The notes under the pieces are model-generated. The model had not been told where the DNA came from and made no database searches. It saw nothing but the letters and a program-made list of their open reading frames with translations. Positions 8,579 to 16,899 of a stretch of DNA of 64,000 nt are shown here, piece after piece. The translations under genes and the position numbers were made by a program. Each line of letters starts with the position of its first letter. Within the stretch, counting starts at the first letter, position 1. The stretch comes from Dongia_A sp035274225 (lineage in GTDB: Bacteria > Pseudomonadota > Alphaproteobacteria > Dongiales > Dongiaceae): assembly GCA_035274225.1 (NCBI GenBank), contig DATEOK010000250.1:1-64000 (forward strand), given 5' to 3'.

Positions 8579-8824
8579 ATGTCCAGATATTCGGAGCAAA
8601 TTTTGGCCCGCAAGAAACCTGCAGCCGGCGACTTCGCCCTGTTCGACGTGTTCTATCAGGACGGCACCCGTACCTCGAACCGCAAGGTTCCGGCGGCAGA
8701 ACCGCACGAGCACGACTATGAGGCGCGCGTCAGAGCCGTCATCGAGGAACAGGATCGCGACATCGCCGAAAAATCCGGCCGGCCGCGCGGCCCTATCAAG
8801 TCGATCGTGAAGTCGGCAGGATAG
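8579..8824 (+). CDS. Small conserved hypothetical protein
   Basis: An 81-residue protein that I recognise only as a short conserved type seen in alphaproteobacteria, with a central FALFDVFYQDGTRTSNRKVP and an ending DREIAEKSG-like DRDIAEKSGRPRGPIKSI. It is acidic in the middle and basic at the C-terminus, with no signal peptide or membrane segment. A GCAGGA ribosome site precedes the ATG. No function is known to me; the basic tail could bind nucleic acid, which is speculation. It stands alone between phnC and the pqqD-like gene. Confidence 0.65.
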   Translation: MSRYSEQILARKKPAAGDFALFDVFYQDGTRTSNRKVPAAEPHEHDYEARVRAVIEEQDRDIAEKSGRPRGPIKSIVKSAG

Positions 8825-9049
8825 CGTCGCACCATCGGCGATGCATCAAACGCGGGCGCATATCGTTCGCATCGATGAGCGATGCGGCAAAGCTCGATAC
8901 AGGCCATTTTCCACGTCGAATCAGGCGCTTGCTTCACTTCAGCTGGTCGCGCCCCGCGCCCGCCGTGAAAGTTCCGCCGGTTCGAATCAACGGCTTCCGC
9001 CGAATTCGTCTCGTTGGTTATGATGCGGCAGGAATGCTTGGGGGAAGCC

Positions 9050-9481
9050 ATGCAGTATCGACTCTCGTCCTCGCCGAATGTCAGCGCGCGCTCGTTCGGC
9101 GATGAGGTTGTGGCCGCCAACTTCGTGAAGGGGGTCTATTACAGCCTGCTGGGACCGGCGGCGCAGATCTGGGACGGCCTGATAGCGGGCGTGGCGATCG
9201 AAACCGTCATCGCGCAGACAGCGGCACTGAGCGACGCCGATGCCGCGGATTTCGCCGCCGCCGCCAATAACCTTGTCCAGGCGCTGCTGGACGAGCAGCT
9301 CATCGAGCCAGCTCCGGATGCTGCAGCGACCGCCTGGCAACCGGTGCCGGGCGCGGACGGTCCGTATGGCTTGCCGGTCATCGAGCGGTTCACGGACATG
9401 GAAGACCTGCTCCAGCTCGACCCGGTCCACGATGTGGAGGAAATGGGTTGGCCGCATGTCAATCCGGCTTCGACTCGTTGA
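9050..9481 (+). CDS. PqqD family protein
   Basis: A 143-residue protein with the PqqD fold pattern: RSFGDEVVAANFVKGVYYSL, then GPAAQIWDGLIAGVAIETVI and a helical part ending NNLVQALLDEQLIEP. PqqD-like domains are peptide chaperones (RiPP recognition elements) that hand a leader peptide to modifying enzymes, but they also occur in polysaccharide loci with HPr-kinase-like proteins. The C-terminal 45 residues are extra and acidic. The ATG is preceded by a G-rich ribosome site. The next gene overlaps by 34 bases. No precursor peptide could be found nearby. Confidence 0.8.
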   Translation: MQYRLSSSPNVSARSFGDEVVAANFVKGVYYSLLGPAAQIWDGLIAGVAIETVIAQTAALSDADAADFAAAANNLVQALLDEQLIEPAPDAAATAWQPVPGADGPYGLPVIERFTDMEDLLQLDPVHDVEEMGWPHVNPASTR

Positions 9482-10503
9482 CCTATCCGCGGCCACCGGA
9501 TCTGCGCGACCTGCTGCGTGCTGCGCTCATCGAGACTGACACGCGGGCTACGGCGCGGCGTCTCCCGCAGCCGGTGTTCCGGTTCGGCGGGACATCGGTT
9601 GCCATTCGCCTCAGCGGCACGCCGCCGTTGGAGCGGCTCTTGCCGATGATCGGCAGCCGTGCCGATGCTGCCGCGCACGACACGGCCGTGCTCGACGTCA
9701 TCGGCGGCGCGCTGGAAGGTCATGAGGGGCTGCTGCCGCCGGCGGAGGCGCGCAGCCGGACGGTGCTGCGGGCCACCCGCGACATCTATTACCTGTGGCT
9801 GAACGAAGCCGACGGGTACCTGACCGCCATCGATCGCCGCGCGGGAAGGGGACTGGTATGGTTCACGGCCCCGGACCGGATTGCCTCCTGGCATGTCGCA
9901 CGGCCGTTCCTGCATGCCATCAAGGGGTTTTCGCTGGAGACGTCCTGGACGCCGATCCATGCCGCCAGCGTCGCCATCGAGGGCAAGGCGGTGCTGATCG
10001 TGGGGCAGAGCGGGGCCGGCAAGACCAGCATCGCATTGTCCTGCGTGACCCAGGGCTGGAGCTATCTCGGCGACGACGCGGTGATCGTCAGGGCGAACCC
10101 GGCCCGCGTCGGCGCGCTCTACAGCTCGGCGCGGCTGCGTGCCGACACCTTTGCCCGGTTTCCGGAGATCATGAAGGCATGCCTGGCGGTCTCCGACGAT
10201 GCAGGCGAACAGAAGGCTGAAGTGGACATGACGCTGCTTCCCGCACAACGGGCCGCGGAGGCCGAGATCCGCGCGATCCTGGTGCCGCAGCCCGGCGACT
10301 GGAGCGAGCTGCGCCTCGCCCCCATGCACAAGTCGGACGCGCTGCGCAAGCTGATGGAAGCGACGCGCCAGAGCATGATCGGCGACGAGGCGGCGGTGTT
10401 CGCCAAGCTGTCGACGCTGGTCGCGTCGGTGCCGTGCTACCATCTGGCTGCTTCCGGCGACCCCGCTGTGCTCGGCGCCGGCCTTGCGAAGCTGCTGGAC
10501 TGA
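9448..10503 (+). CDS. HPr kinase-like serine kinase (HprK-related)
   Basis: A 351-residue protein whose C-terminal half resembles HprK. Walker A is GQSGAGKTS at residues 186-194, preceded by IHAASVAIEGKAVLIV, and YLGDDAVIV near 206-214 matches the conserved GDD segment. Relatives are found beside PqqD-like and nucleotidyltransferase genes in peptide and polysaccharide clusters, and one group phosphorylates lasso peptides. The TTG start is supported by GGAGG seven bases upstream, inside the previous gene; an alternative TTG at the pqqD stop is possible. The N-terminal half has no motif I recognise. Substrate unknown. Confidence 0.8.
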   Translation: MAACQSGFDSLTYPRPPDLRDLLRAALIETDTRATARRLPQPVFRFGGTSVAIRLSGTPPLERLLPMIGSRADAAAHDTAVLDVIGGALEGHEGLLPPAEARSRTVLRATRDIYYLWLNEADGYLTAIDRRAGRGLVWFTAPDRIASWHVARPFLHAIKGFSLETSWTPIHAASVAIEGKAVLIVGQSGAGKTSIALSCVTQGWSYLGDDAVIVRANPARVGALYSSARLRADTFARFPEIMKACLAVSDDAGEQKAEVDMTLLPAQRAAEAEIRAILVPQPGDWSELRLAPMHKSDALRKLMEATRQSMIGDEAAVFAKLSTLVASVPCYHLAASGDPAVLGAGLAKLLD

Positions 10504-10513
10504 GGTGCCGATC

Positions 10514-11200
10514 GTGAAGGTAAGCGTCATCATCCCGGTCTACAACGGCAGCAAGTATCTCGCTGCCACGCTCGAGACGGTGTTGGGGCAGAGCTATCCG
10601 CTGCACGAGATCATCGTCATCGATGACGGCTCGACCGATTCCTCGCCGTCGATCCTGAGCGGGTACGGGGAGCGCTTGCGCGTCACGCGGCAGAGCAACC
10701 GTGGCGTCGCGGCGACGCGCAATGTCGGGCTGCAGCAGGCGTCAGGCGAGTTGATCACCTTCATCGATCAGGACGACCTGTGGCCCGTCGACCGGACCAA
10801 GATTCTGGTCGAGGCATTGCAGGCCGATCCCAAGGCCCAGGTGGCGACGGGCCTGGTGGATATCCTTTATGAACGCGCGCGGCCGGCGAGCCCGCTCGAC
10901 AACTTCAGCACGACGATGCGCGAGTATTTTGTAGGCTCCCTCCTAATCAGGAAGGAGGTCTTCGACATCCTCGGCCCGTTCCACACCGGGATCGGCTATG
11001 CCGACGATGTCGATTTCATGATGCGCCGGCGGGAGGCAAACATCGCGACCGTGTATGTCGACCAGGTCACGTTGAAATACCGCTTGCATGAAGAGAACAC
11101 CTCCGGAGACCGCGACGTGACCAACCGGCACCTGATGGCCGCCCTGCGCGAATCGCTGCAGAGGCGCCGCAAGGCCGGAGGGCAGCCGCCGAATGCATGA
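10514..11200 (+). CDS. Family 2 glycosyltransferase
   Basis: A cytoplasmic GT-A glycosyltransferase of about 228 residues. It opens with VSVIIPVYNGSKYL, then EIIVIDDGSTDSSP with nucleotide-sugar-binding aspartates, RGVAATRNVGL, and the metal-binding FIDQDDLW, the DXD equivalent. The second half includes IGYADDVDFMMR, an ED-like catalytic region. The GTG start was chosen because GAGGTG lies just upstream and it removes a non-conserved leader that runs into the previous gene. It overlaps nothing and is followed 36 bases later by a second GT2. Acceptor unknown. Confidence 0.85.
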   Translation: MKVSVIIPVYNGSKYLAATLETVLGQSYPLHEIIVIDDGSTDSSPSILSGYGERLRVTRQSNRGVAATRNVGLQQASGELITFIDQDDLWPVDRTKILVEALQADPKAQVATGLVDILYERARPASPLDNFSTTMREYFVGSLLIRKEVFDILGPFHTGIGYADDVDFMMRRREANIATVYVDQVTLKYRLHEENTSGDRDVTNRHLMAALRESLQRRRKAGGQPPNA

Positions 11201-11236
11201 TGCGGATGCAGGGCGTGAGCCGGTTGGAGCGGCGGC

Positions 11237-11929
11237 ATGAGGATCTCGGTCATCGTGCCGCTCTACAACACGCGAGCCTACATTGCCGATGCGATCGACA
11301 GCATCCTCGCGCAGACCCGGCCGCCCGACGACGTGGTCGTCGTCGACGACGGATCGACCGACGGTTCGCCGGACCTGGTGGCCGGCTACGCCCCGCGCGT
11401 CCGCCTGTTCCGCCAGGCCCACGCCGGATCAGCGACGGCCTTGAACCGGGGCATCGTCGAGACGACCGGAGAAACGATCGCTTTCCTCGACGCCGACGAC
11501 CTGTGGGAGCGGGACAAGCTGAAACTGCAGGAAACGGTCCTGCACGCGGAGCCGGAGACCGATTGCGTCTTCGGCCTGGTGCAGCAGTTCGGCCAAGGCA
11601 AGATTCGGCGGGAACCGCAGCGCGGCGTGTCGCGCATCAGCATGCTGATCAGACGTACCGCATTCGAGCGATTCGGCTTGTTCGACACAACGCTCCGTGT
11701 GGCCGACTTCGTGCCCTGGTACGCCCATGCTGTCGCGATGGGCCTGAAGATGCGGATGGTGGAACGCGTTGTCGCCCACCGGCGCCTTCACGACACCAAT
11801 TCCGGGATCACGCGGCGCGGCGAGCAGCAGCAGGAAAGCCTGCTCGGCCTGAAGCAGGCGCTGGATCTGCGGCGGCGGCGATCCAGCCCGGCTCCGTCTG
11901 AAGACGGGAAAGCGCGCGATCGGGACTAG
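11237..11929 (+). CDS. Family 2 glycosyltransferase (second copy)
   Basis: A 230-residue GT2 enzyme similar in plan to its upstream neighbour: ISVIVPLYNTRAYIADAI, DVVVVDDGSTDGSP, GSATALNRGI and FLDADDLWERDK with the DXD motif. The catalytic region is VADFVPWYAHA, in which the usual ED pair is weak, so donor or acceptor preference may differ. The two glycosyltransferases, together with the PqqD-like and HprK-like genes, look like one operon. Its TAG stop shares a CTAG with the stop of the convergent nucleotidyltransferase gene. Confidence 0.85.
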   Translation: MRISVIVPLYNTRAYIADAIDSILAQTRPPDDVVVVDDGSTDGSPDLVAGYAPRVRLFRQAHAGSATALNRGIVETTGETIAFLDADDLWERDKLKLQETVLHAEPETDCVFGLVQQFGQGKIRREPQRGVSRISMLIRRTAFERFGLFDTTLRVADFVPWYAHAVAMGLKMRMVERVVAHRRLHDTNSGITRRGEQQQESLLGLKQALDLRRRRSSPAPSEDGKARDRD

Positions 11930-13839
11930 GTAGGCGAGGAATTCGGCGCCGGAGTGAGCGAGATGCGGCGGACCTGCAGCCCCTCCTTGCGCCGGCGTGC
12001 GGGAGTCTCGATCTCGAACCGGACTTCGATCTCTTGCCCCGCCGGATAGTGCGCCGAAATCGGAACAGAGAGCGTCAGCTCCTTGGTCGATGGCGGCGCG
12101 CTGAACGGCCGGCCGGGCCGGTCATTGACGAAGAGGCGGCCCGATATGCCCTGCGCGTTCGCCGCGACGTCGGCGATCTCGATCTGCAGGCTTGACCCGG
12201 GCTCCATGTCGCGGGCGGCTCGCCAGCGCAGCACGGCGGTCGATCCTTCGCTCCAGCATCCCTGCGCCTCGGGCCTGGACCAGCCGTGCCAAAGCACGTC
12301 GAGATCGGCACTGCCGCGGGCAAGATCGAGCGGCTTCGCGGCCGGGTCGCGCAACACCGGGTCGACGGAAATGTGCGTGACAAAAACCCCCAGTGCCCGG
12401 GTGTCGCCGTTGAAGCCGGTCTCGATGGGGGAAATTGGCCGGCGGCACTTGAAGCGGAGCACGGCGGTTTCGCCGCGCCAGATCGAAGGCGGCAGCAGGA
12501 TCTGCTGGGCGAACGGTCCCGCGCCCGACTTGCGCCAGCGCAGAGTGCCGAGGCGGCGCCACCCGGCGAAGACGGTGACGACATGGGCGGCGGTGGCGTG
12601 GTGCGCGAACGGCTTGCCGCGGAACGACAAGCTCGCCGGGCGCGTCCCATTCGCCGCGTAGAGCGCGCAGGATGCCAGCTTTCCTTCTGTCCAGCGGCCG
12701 GCTGCTTCCGGCGCGGACCAGCCTTGCAGATAGGTGATCGGCTCGCCGCGATCGTTCTGGATGAACGTGCGGCTGCCGCCGAACGAGCCCAGCATCGATG
12801 CGGCCAGAATCGGAATCGCCTGCCAGGCGGATCGCTGCGATTGCACGAGGCTGCGCCGCCGGATGTCCTGCAAGGCGAGCAGCAACTCGTCCGGGACCGA
12901 GCGGGCAGCCGGTCTCGACAAGCGGATTCGGCATTCGAGGCGTTGCAGGACGGCCAGCGGCTGCCGAAGCCTTTGCAAGGCCGCGCCGGGAAACTCAAGC
13001 CCCGCCTTGTCGCGCGCGTTCTCGAGGGCGCGGCCCACCGCGAAGCCGAAGCGATAGCGAAGCGCGGTGTCCACCAGCCTGTCCCAATCGAACGCGGCCG
13101 CCGTGCGGCGAAGGATCTTGATGGTGTCGATCAGCCAGTCGTATCGCGGGAACGGCGACCATTCCAATCCGTGGACGATGGCATGAAAGACCAGGTGCTC
13201 CGGACAGGGCACGCGGCACGATCGGCCGGCGAAATCCACCGGTCGCGCCGCCGCGAACATGTCGCGCGCCAGCTCGTCCGCGCCGACCGCCCGCAGCGGC
13301 CGCCAATGGAGGTCGACGGCAGCATGCCGATTGCCGCGCAGCGCGAGGGTGATGCCGTGGGCGACATCGACGTCGCGCGGCCCGGCCATGCCGGGCGTGA
13401 GCAAGTTCGCGCGCGCGAGCAAGTCGACCACCTCGAGCGCGCGGTCCCTCGGCACCAGCAGGTCGCAGTCCGACATCGCGCGCAGGCCGGGATCGTCATC
13501 GATGCTGGAGGCGATGGCCGCGCCCTTGAGCAGCAAAACCGGCACCTGGGCCCGGTCGAGGATGTCGAGCAACATCCCGCAGCTGGCGACCAGGAACTGG
13601 TTCTTGATCCAGTGGTGGCGGGCGGTGCCCTTCAGCCGGGCGTGCAGCGTGCGGTCGCGGATGCTTGCTCCGAGGTTCCAGTAGACCTGGGGGAAGAGGT
13701 TGGCGTCGGTGCCGCGGACCTGATCGAAGTCGGTGATGTTGGCCCACCACGCATCCAGCGCGGCCGCGGCCACCGCCTTGTCACGGCACATGGCGGCGTT
13801 GAGCAAAAGGACTTGCTGCTGGCCGATCCCAAAATCCAC
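11926..13839 (-). CDS. Nucleotidyltransferase-family protein with two repeated C-terminal modules
   Basis: A 637-residue protein. The N-terminal part matches the uncharacterised nucleotidyltransferase family (NTP_transf_5): LLLKGAA at 103-109, MSDCDLLV at 122-129 as the GSD.D-like metal site, and VDLHWRP near 176. From about residue 350 two copies of a module follow, each carrying GWS.PE..G.W.EG (GWSAPEAAGRWTEG at 373-386 and GWSRPEAQGCWSEG at 519-532) in beta-rich sequence, perhaps carbohydrate-binding or beta-sandwich domains. The GTG start was chosen for its strong GGGGGAG ribosome site. It faces the glycosyltransferase operon tail to tail and probably belongs to the same pathway. Confidence 0.75.
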   Translation of the reverse strand: MDFGIGQQQVLLLNAAMCRDKAVAAAALDAWWANITDFDQVRGTDANLFPQVYWNLGASIRDRTLHARLKGTARHHWIKNQFLVASCGMLLDILDRAQVPVLLLKGAAIASSIDDDPGLRAMSDCDLLVPRDRALEVVDLLARANLLTPGMAGPRDVDVAHGITLALRGNRHAAVDLHWRPLRAVGADELARDMFAAARPVDFAGRSCRVPCPEHLVFHAIVHGLEWSPFPRYDWLIDTIKILRRTAAAFDWDRLVDTALRYRFGFAVGRALENARDKAGLEFPGAALQRLRQPLAVLQRLECRIRLSRPAARSVPDELLLALQDIRRRSLVQSQRSAWQAIPILAASMLGSFGGSRTFIQNDRGEPITYLQGWSAPEAAGRWTEGKLASCALYAANGTRPASLSFRGKPFAHHATAAHVVTVFAGWRRLGTLRWRKSGAGPFAQQILLPPSIWRGETAVLRFKCRRPISPIETGFNGDTRALGVFVTHISVDPVLRDPAAKPLDLARGSADLDVLWHGWSRPEAQGCWSEGSTAVLRWRAARDMEPGSSLQIEIADVAANAQGISGRLFVNDRPGRPFSAPPSTKELTLSVPISAHYPAGQEIEVRFEIETPARRRKEGLQVRRISLTPAPNSSPT

Positions 13840-14003
13840 AGACTGCTCCCCCGAAAGCCCGAGCCTTATATCAGATGTTGCGGAAGGCAACGAGCGTGGC
13901 GCTGCCGTTCCTATCTGCCGGCGGCGGGCCGGCAATGTGATTGGCGATCGCCGCGAAGGGCATTACTCTGGCCACCGAGGGCGGATGGCAGGGAGGCGTT
14001 GCC

Positions 14004-14804
14004 GTGCAGCGAAGCGTGCGTGTCCTCGCGATGGTTGTCTGGGCGGCCGTGCTCTGGGCGCCGCCGGCGGCCCGGGCGGCCGACATGCCGGTCGACCTCG
14101 AGCTCATCCTCGCGGTCGACGTGTCGCGGTCGATGGACATCGACGAGCAGCAGTTGCAGCGCGACGGCTATGTCGCGGCGATCACCCATCCCGAGGTGAT
14201 CGAGGCCATCACCCAGGGCCGGAACGGCAGGATCGCGCTCACCTACGTTGAGTGGGCGGGGCCGGACACGCAGTACAAGGTGGTGGACTGGCGCGCGATC
14301 GACGGGCCGGAGTCGGCCAGGGCCTTCGCCGCCGCGCTGGCGCAGGCGCCGATCCAGCGCTTCCGCGGCACCTCGATCTCCAACGGCCTGGTGTTCGTCG
14401 CGCCGCAGTTCGACCACAACGGCTTTGCAGCGACGCGCCGCGTGATCGACGTGTCGGGCGACGGGCCGAACAACATGGGCATCCCGATCGAGGTGGCGCG
14501 CGCGCCCGTCCTCAGCGCCGGCATCACCATCAACGGCCTGCCGATCATGATCAAGCAGCCGGGCGGCTTCGCCGCGATCCCCAATCTCGACGCGTATTAT
14601 GAGCAGTGCGTCATCGGCGGGTTCGGCGCCTTCCTGGTGGTGGTGCAGTCCGCCGACCAGTTCGCCGAGGCGATCCGCCGCAAGCTGGTGCTCGAGATCG
14701 CCGGCCGCGAACCGCAGATCATCCCGGCCGCCGCGGTGGCGAGCGACGAGCGCATGGACTGCCTGATCGGCGAGAAGCTGCGCGAGCAGTGGATGCGCGA
14801 ATAG
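14004..14804 (+). CDS. Exported DUF1194 protein with von Willebrand A-like domain
   Basis: A 266-residue protein with a Sec signal peptide (hydrophobic VLAMVVWAAVLW, cleavage after ARA) and an N-terminal vWA-like strand ELILAVDVSRSMD whose DxSxS is a MIDAS metal site, followed by the DUF1194 pattern with GTSISNGL and RRVIDVSGDGPNN. DUF1194 proteins are common in alphaproteobacteria and of unknown role; protein-protein binding in the periplasm is likely. The GTG start is preceded eight bases upstream by GGGAGG; the more upstream ATG has no such site. Divergent from the nucleotidyltransferase gene. Confidence 0.85.
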   Translation: MQRSVRVLAMVVWAAVLWAPPAARAADMPVDLELILAVDVSRSMDIDEQQLQRDGYVAAITHPEVIEAITQGRNGRIALTYVEWAGPDTQYKVVDWRAIDGPESARAFAAALAQAPIQRFRGTSISNGLVFVAPQFDHNGFAATRRVIDVSGDGPNNMGIPIEVARAPVLSAGITINGLPIMIKQPGGFAAIPNLDAYYEQCVIGGFGAFLVVVQSADQFAEAIRRKLVLEIAGREPQIIPAAAVASDERMDCLIGEKLREQWMRE

Positions 14805-14866
14805 CGGGATCCGTGGTCGCATTTTCTGCGCCCAACCGGCGTCCACTTCGGCGGAAAATGCTCCGG

Positions 14867-15712
14867 CTAGTCGGCCGCGGCCTCGCCGGGCTCGGCGCGC
14901 ACGTCCGCCTTGGTCAGATGGATCACGATATTGCCGAGCGCGATCGCGCCGTCATAGCGCACCGGCACGGGCGGCAGGTCCGGCCGGATCGCCGCGACCC
15001 AGATCGTCGGCGCCGACGACGGGGCATCCCATTGGCGTTTCGATTTCCAGCTTTTCCGGAATCCGGAGATCCGTTTCATGCTGACGCTGCAGCGCACGGC
15101 CCGGCCTTGATAGATAGAATAGTCGTTGGGGGGCAGCGTCGCCTCGTCGACCTGCTTCAAGGTAAGGTCGTAGCGGCGCTGGCCGTCGAACACCGGCAGG
15201 GTCTGGTCGCAGCGGCCGCTCTCCGCCAGCGCCCGGCTGGCGGCGACGGCGAGGCTCAGCGGATCGACGGTTCCCTCGGGCAGCGTCTCTGGCAAGCCGC
15301 CTTCGATGTCGGGGTCGGGTTCCGGCGGCGGTGTCCGCAGCAGCGCATAACGGCCGTCCCCGGCAAAACCGAGATCGACCGTTCGCCGCGTGCCCTGCCA
15401 TGCGGAGTCCGTGACATAGCGCAATGGCTCGATCCGGTCGTTGTGCTCCAGTCCCTCGGCGGCAAGCTTCACGTCCCAGCGGTACAGCCAGCCGACCATG
15501 CCCTCGGTCTCGCCTTCAGCGCTCACGCGGTAGCGGTCCGGCCGCAATGTCATGGCGACATCGAGCGTGAAGATGTGCAGGCCGCCGAGATAGACGTCGT
15601 AGGTCAGGTCCATGGTGCGCGCCGACGAAGTCTCGGCCGCGCGGGCAGGCGGTGCCGCTGCCATCGCGGTGCCGACACATAGAAAGATGAAGCAAGCGGT
15701 CAGGCGAGACAT
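14867..15712 (-). CDS. Exported DUF3108 domain protein
   Basis: A 281-residue secreted protein with a Sec signal peptide ending ARA before AETSS. The mature part fits DUF3108: MDLTYDVYLGGLHIFTLDV near the N-terminus, then RYRVSAEGETEGMVGWLYRW and VDPLSLAVAASRALA, a beta-rich lipocalin-like or beta-barrel pattern. The family is periplasmic and of unknown function. It is monocistronic and convergent with the DUF1194 gene, with a gap of about 60 bases. Confidence 0.82.
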   Translation of the reverse strand: MSRLTACFIFLCVGTAMAAAPPARAAETSSARTMDLTYDVYLGGLHIFTLDVAMTLRPDRYRVSAEGETEGMVGWLYRWDVKLAAEGLEHNDRIEPLRYVTDSAWQGTRRTVDLGFAGDGRYALLRTPPPEPDPDIEGGLPETLPEGTVDPLSLAVAASRALAESGRCDQTLPVFDGQRRYDLTLKQVDEATLPPNDYSIYQGRAVRCSVSMKRISGFRKSWKSKRQWDAPSSAPTIWVAAIRPDLPPVPVRYDGAIALGNIVIHLTKADVRAEPGEAAAD

Positions 15713-15859
15713 TCGCGCGATCCCTGCGGTGCGACAGCACCGATCATAGCCATACCGGGTGCCATATGAACACCATTTGCGGCCGGTCGTCCCGCGCGTC
15801 AGCCCCGGTTGCTTGTGCGGCCGGAGTGGCGGATCATGGGCGCGTCAAGGGAGGGGCCG

Positions 15860-16234
15860 ATGTCACAGATCCGTCAGACTCTGGAGGGGCTTTGCGACGC
15901 CTTCAACGCGCATGATCTCGACCGGATCATGAGCTATTTCGCGGATGACTGCGTGCTGGAAATGCCGAGGGGAAGTCAACCCTGGGGTGCTCGATCGGAA
16001 GGCAAAGGGAACGTGCGCAAGGCCCTGGCCGGACGGTTTGAAGGGCTGCCCGATGTTCACTACGCGAATGCGCAGCATTTCGCCGATGATGGCGCCAACA
16101 CTGGCATGTCGAAGTGGACCTTGACCGGAACTCGCCGCGATGGACAACGGATCGAGGTGTGGGGCTGTGATTTCTACACCTTCCGGGCCGGCAAGGTGAC
16201 GCGCAAGGACTCCTATTGGAAGATCGTGGAGTAG
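15860..16234 (+). CDS. NTF2-like / SnoaL-like protein
   Basis: A 124-residue single-domain protein of the NTF2-like superfamily. The pattern DAFNAHDLDRIMSYFADDCVLEM starts the cone-shaped fold and GCDFYTFRAGKVTRKDSYWK closes it. Members include SnoaL-like cyclases, ketosteroid isomerases and many proteins of unknown role; no catalytic residues allow a choice. The second ATG was selected because GGGAGGGG lies just upstream. The cupin gene converges with it, leaving only four bases between stops. Confidence 0.75.
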   Translation: MSQIRQTLEGLCDAFNAHDLDRIMSYFADDCVLEMPRGSQPWGARSEGKGNVRKALAGRFEGLPDVHYANAQHFADDGANTGMSKWTLTGTRRDGQRIEVWGCDFYTFRAGKVTRKDSYWKIVE

Positions 16235-16238
16235 CCTG

Positions 16239-16706
16239 CTAGCTCTTGTGGATCGGGTCGATCCACTTGACGGCCTCCGGCTGCTCGACCGGCGCGATGT
16301 CGAGGTTGACCACCACCGCCTCGCCGTCGCTGCGCACCAGCACGCATTCCAGCGTCTCGTCTTGCGAGGCGTTGATCTCCTGGTGTGGCACGAACGGCGG
16401 CACATAGATGAAGTCGCCGGGTCCAGCCTCCGCCACGAACTCGAGCTGCTCGCCCCAGCGCATCCGCGCCCTGCCGCGCACCACGTAGATCACGCTCTCC
16501 AACGGCCCATGATGATGCGCGCCGGTCTTGGCGTTGGGATGGATATGGACCGTGCCGGCCCACAGCTTCTGCGCGCCGACCCGCGCGTAGTTGATGGCGG
16601 CGCGGCGGTCCATGCCCGGCGACTGCGCGGTATTGGTGTCGAGCGCATTCGCTGGGATGACGCGCACGCCGTCGTGCTTCCACTTGCTGCCTGGATCTTC
16701 TGGCAT
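16239..16706 (-). CDS. Cupin-domain protein
   Basis: A 155-residue single-cupin protein. Motif 1 is HIHPNAKTGAHHHGPLESV with the metal-binding histidines, and motif 2 is GPGDFIYVPPFVPHQE with the final histidine. All expected metal ligands (HxH, E, H) appear present. Such proteins can be dioxygenases, isomerases or sensors; nothing in the neighbourhood narrows this. The start is the ATG before PEDPGSKWKHDG; the upstream extension is proline- and arginine-rich and unlikely. Confidence 0.8.
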   Translation of the reverse strand: MPEDPGSKWKHDGVRVIPANALDTNTAQSPGMDRRAAINYARVGAQKLWAGTVHIHPNAKTGAHHHGPLESVIYVVRGRARMRWGEQLEFVAEAGPGDFIYVPPFVPHQEINASQDETLECVLVRSDGEAVVVNLDIAPVEQPEAVKWIDPIHKS

Positions 16707-16840
16707 CGGTGCCCTCGCTCGGACTGAAGTCCAGGTCAGCTCACCCGATCGTCCCGGCCAAGGCAACCGAAAAATGCCCTATGCGCCCCCGGCCGCGTGA
16801 CCCCGCCTGGAAGACCCGCTTTGGCACTATCGGTCAGCCC

Positions 16841-16870
16841 TTGACAGGCAAGTAAAAACTTGCCTATGCT
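16841..16870 (+). promoter_or_regulatory. Sigma-70-type promoter of the arsR-SRPBCC operon
   Basis: TTGACA, an 18-base spacer and TATGCT form a near-consensus promoter about 30 bases before the ArsR start. The spacer is filled by an operator palindrome, so repressor binding would block RNA polymerase directly. Confidence 0.75.
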
Positions 16871-16890
16871 TCAAGCAAGCAATTACTTGC
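16846..16890. promoter_or_regulatory. Two ArsR operator palindromes
   Basis: Two copies of GCAAG-N6-CTTGC lie 27 bases apart. The first is extended to a perfect 8-bp inverted repeat, AGGCAAGT and ACTTGCCT around AAAA, between the -35 and -10 boxes. The second (16875-16890) lies downstream of the -10. Identical half-sites and spacing argue for binding by the ArsR-family protein encoded next, as autoregulation. Confidence 0.75.
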
Positions 16891-16899
16891 ATATAGAGC

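Noticed and set aside
8875..9105. Possible 76-residue precursor peptide before the PqqD-like gene
   Set aside because: No ribosome site, weak GC bias at third codon positions and overlap with the pqqD-like start; looks non-coding.
12286..14199. Plus-strand open frame of 637 codons opposite the nucleotidyltransferase gene
   Set aside because: Arginine-rich product without motifs, running into another frame of the DUF1194 gene.
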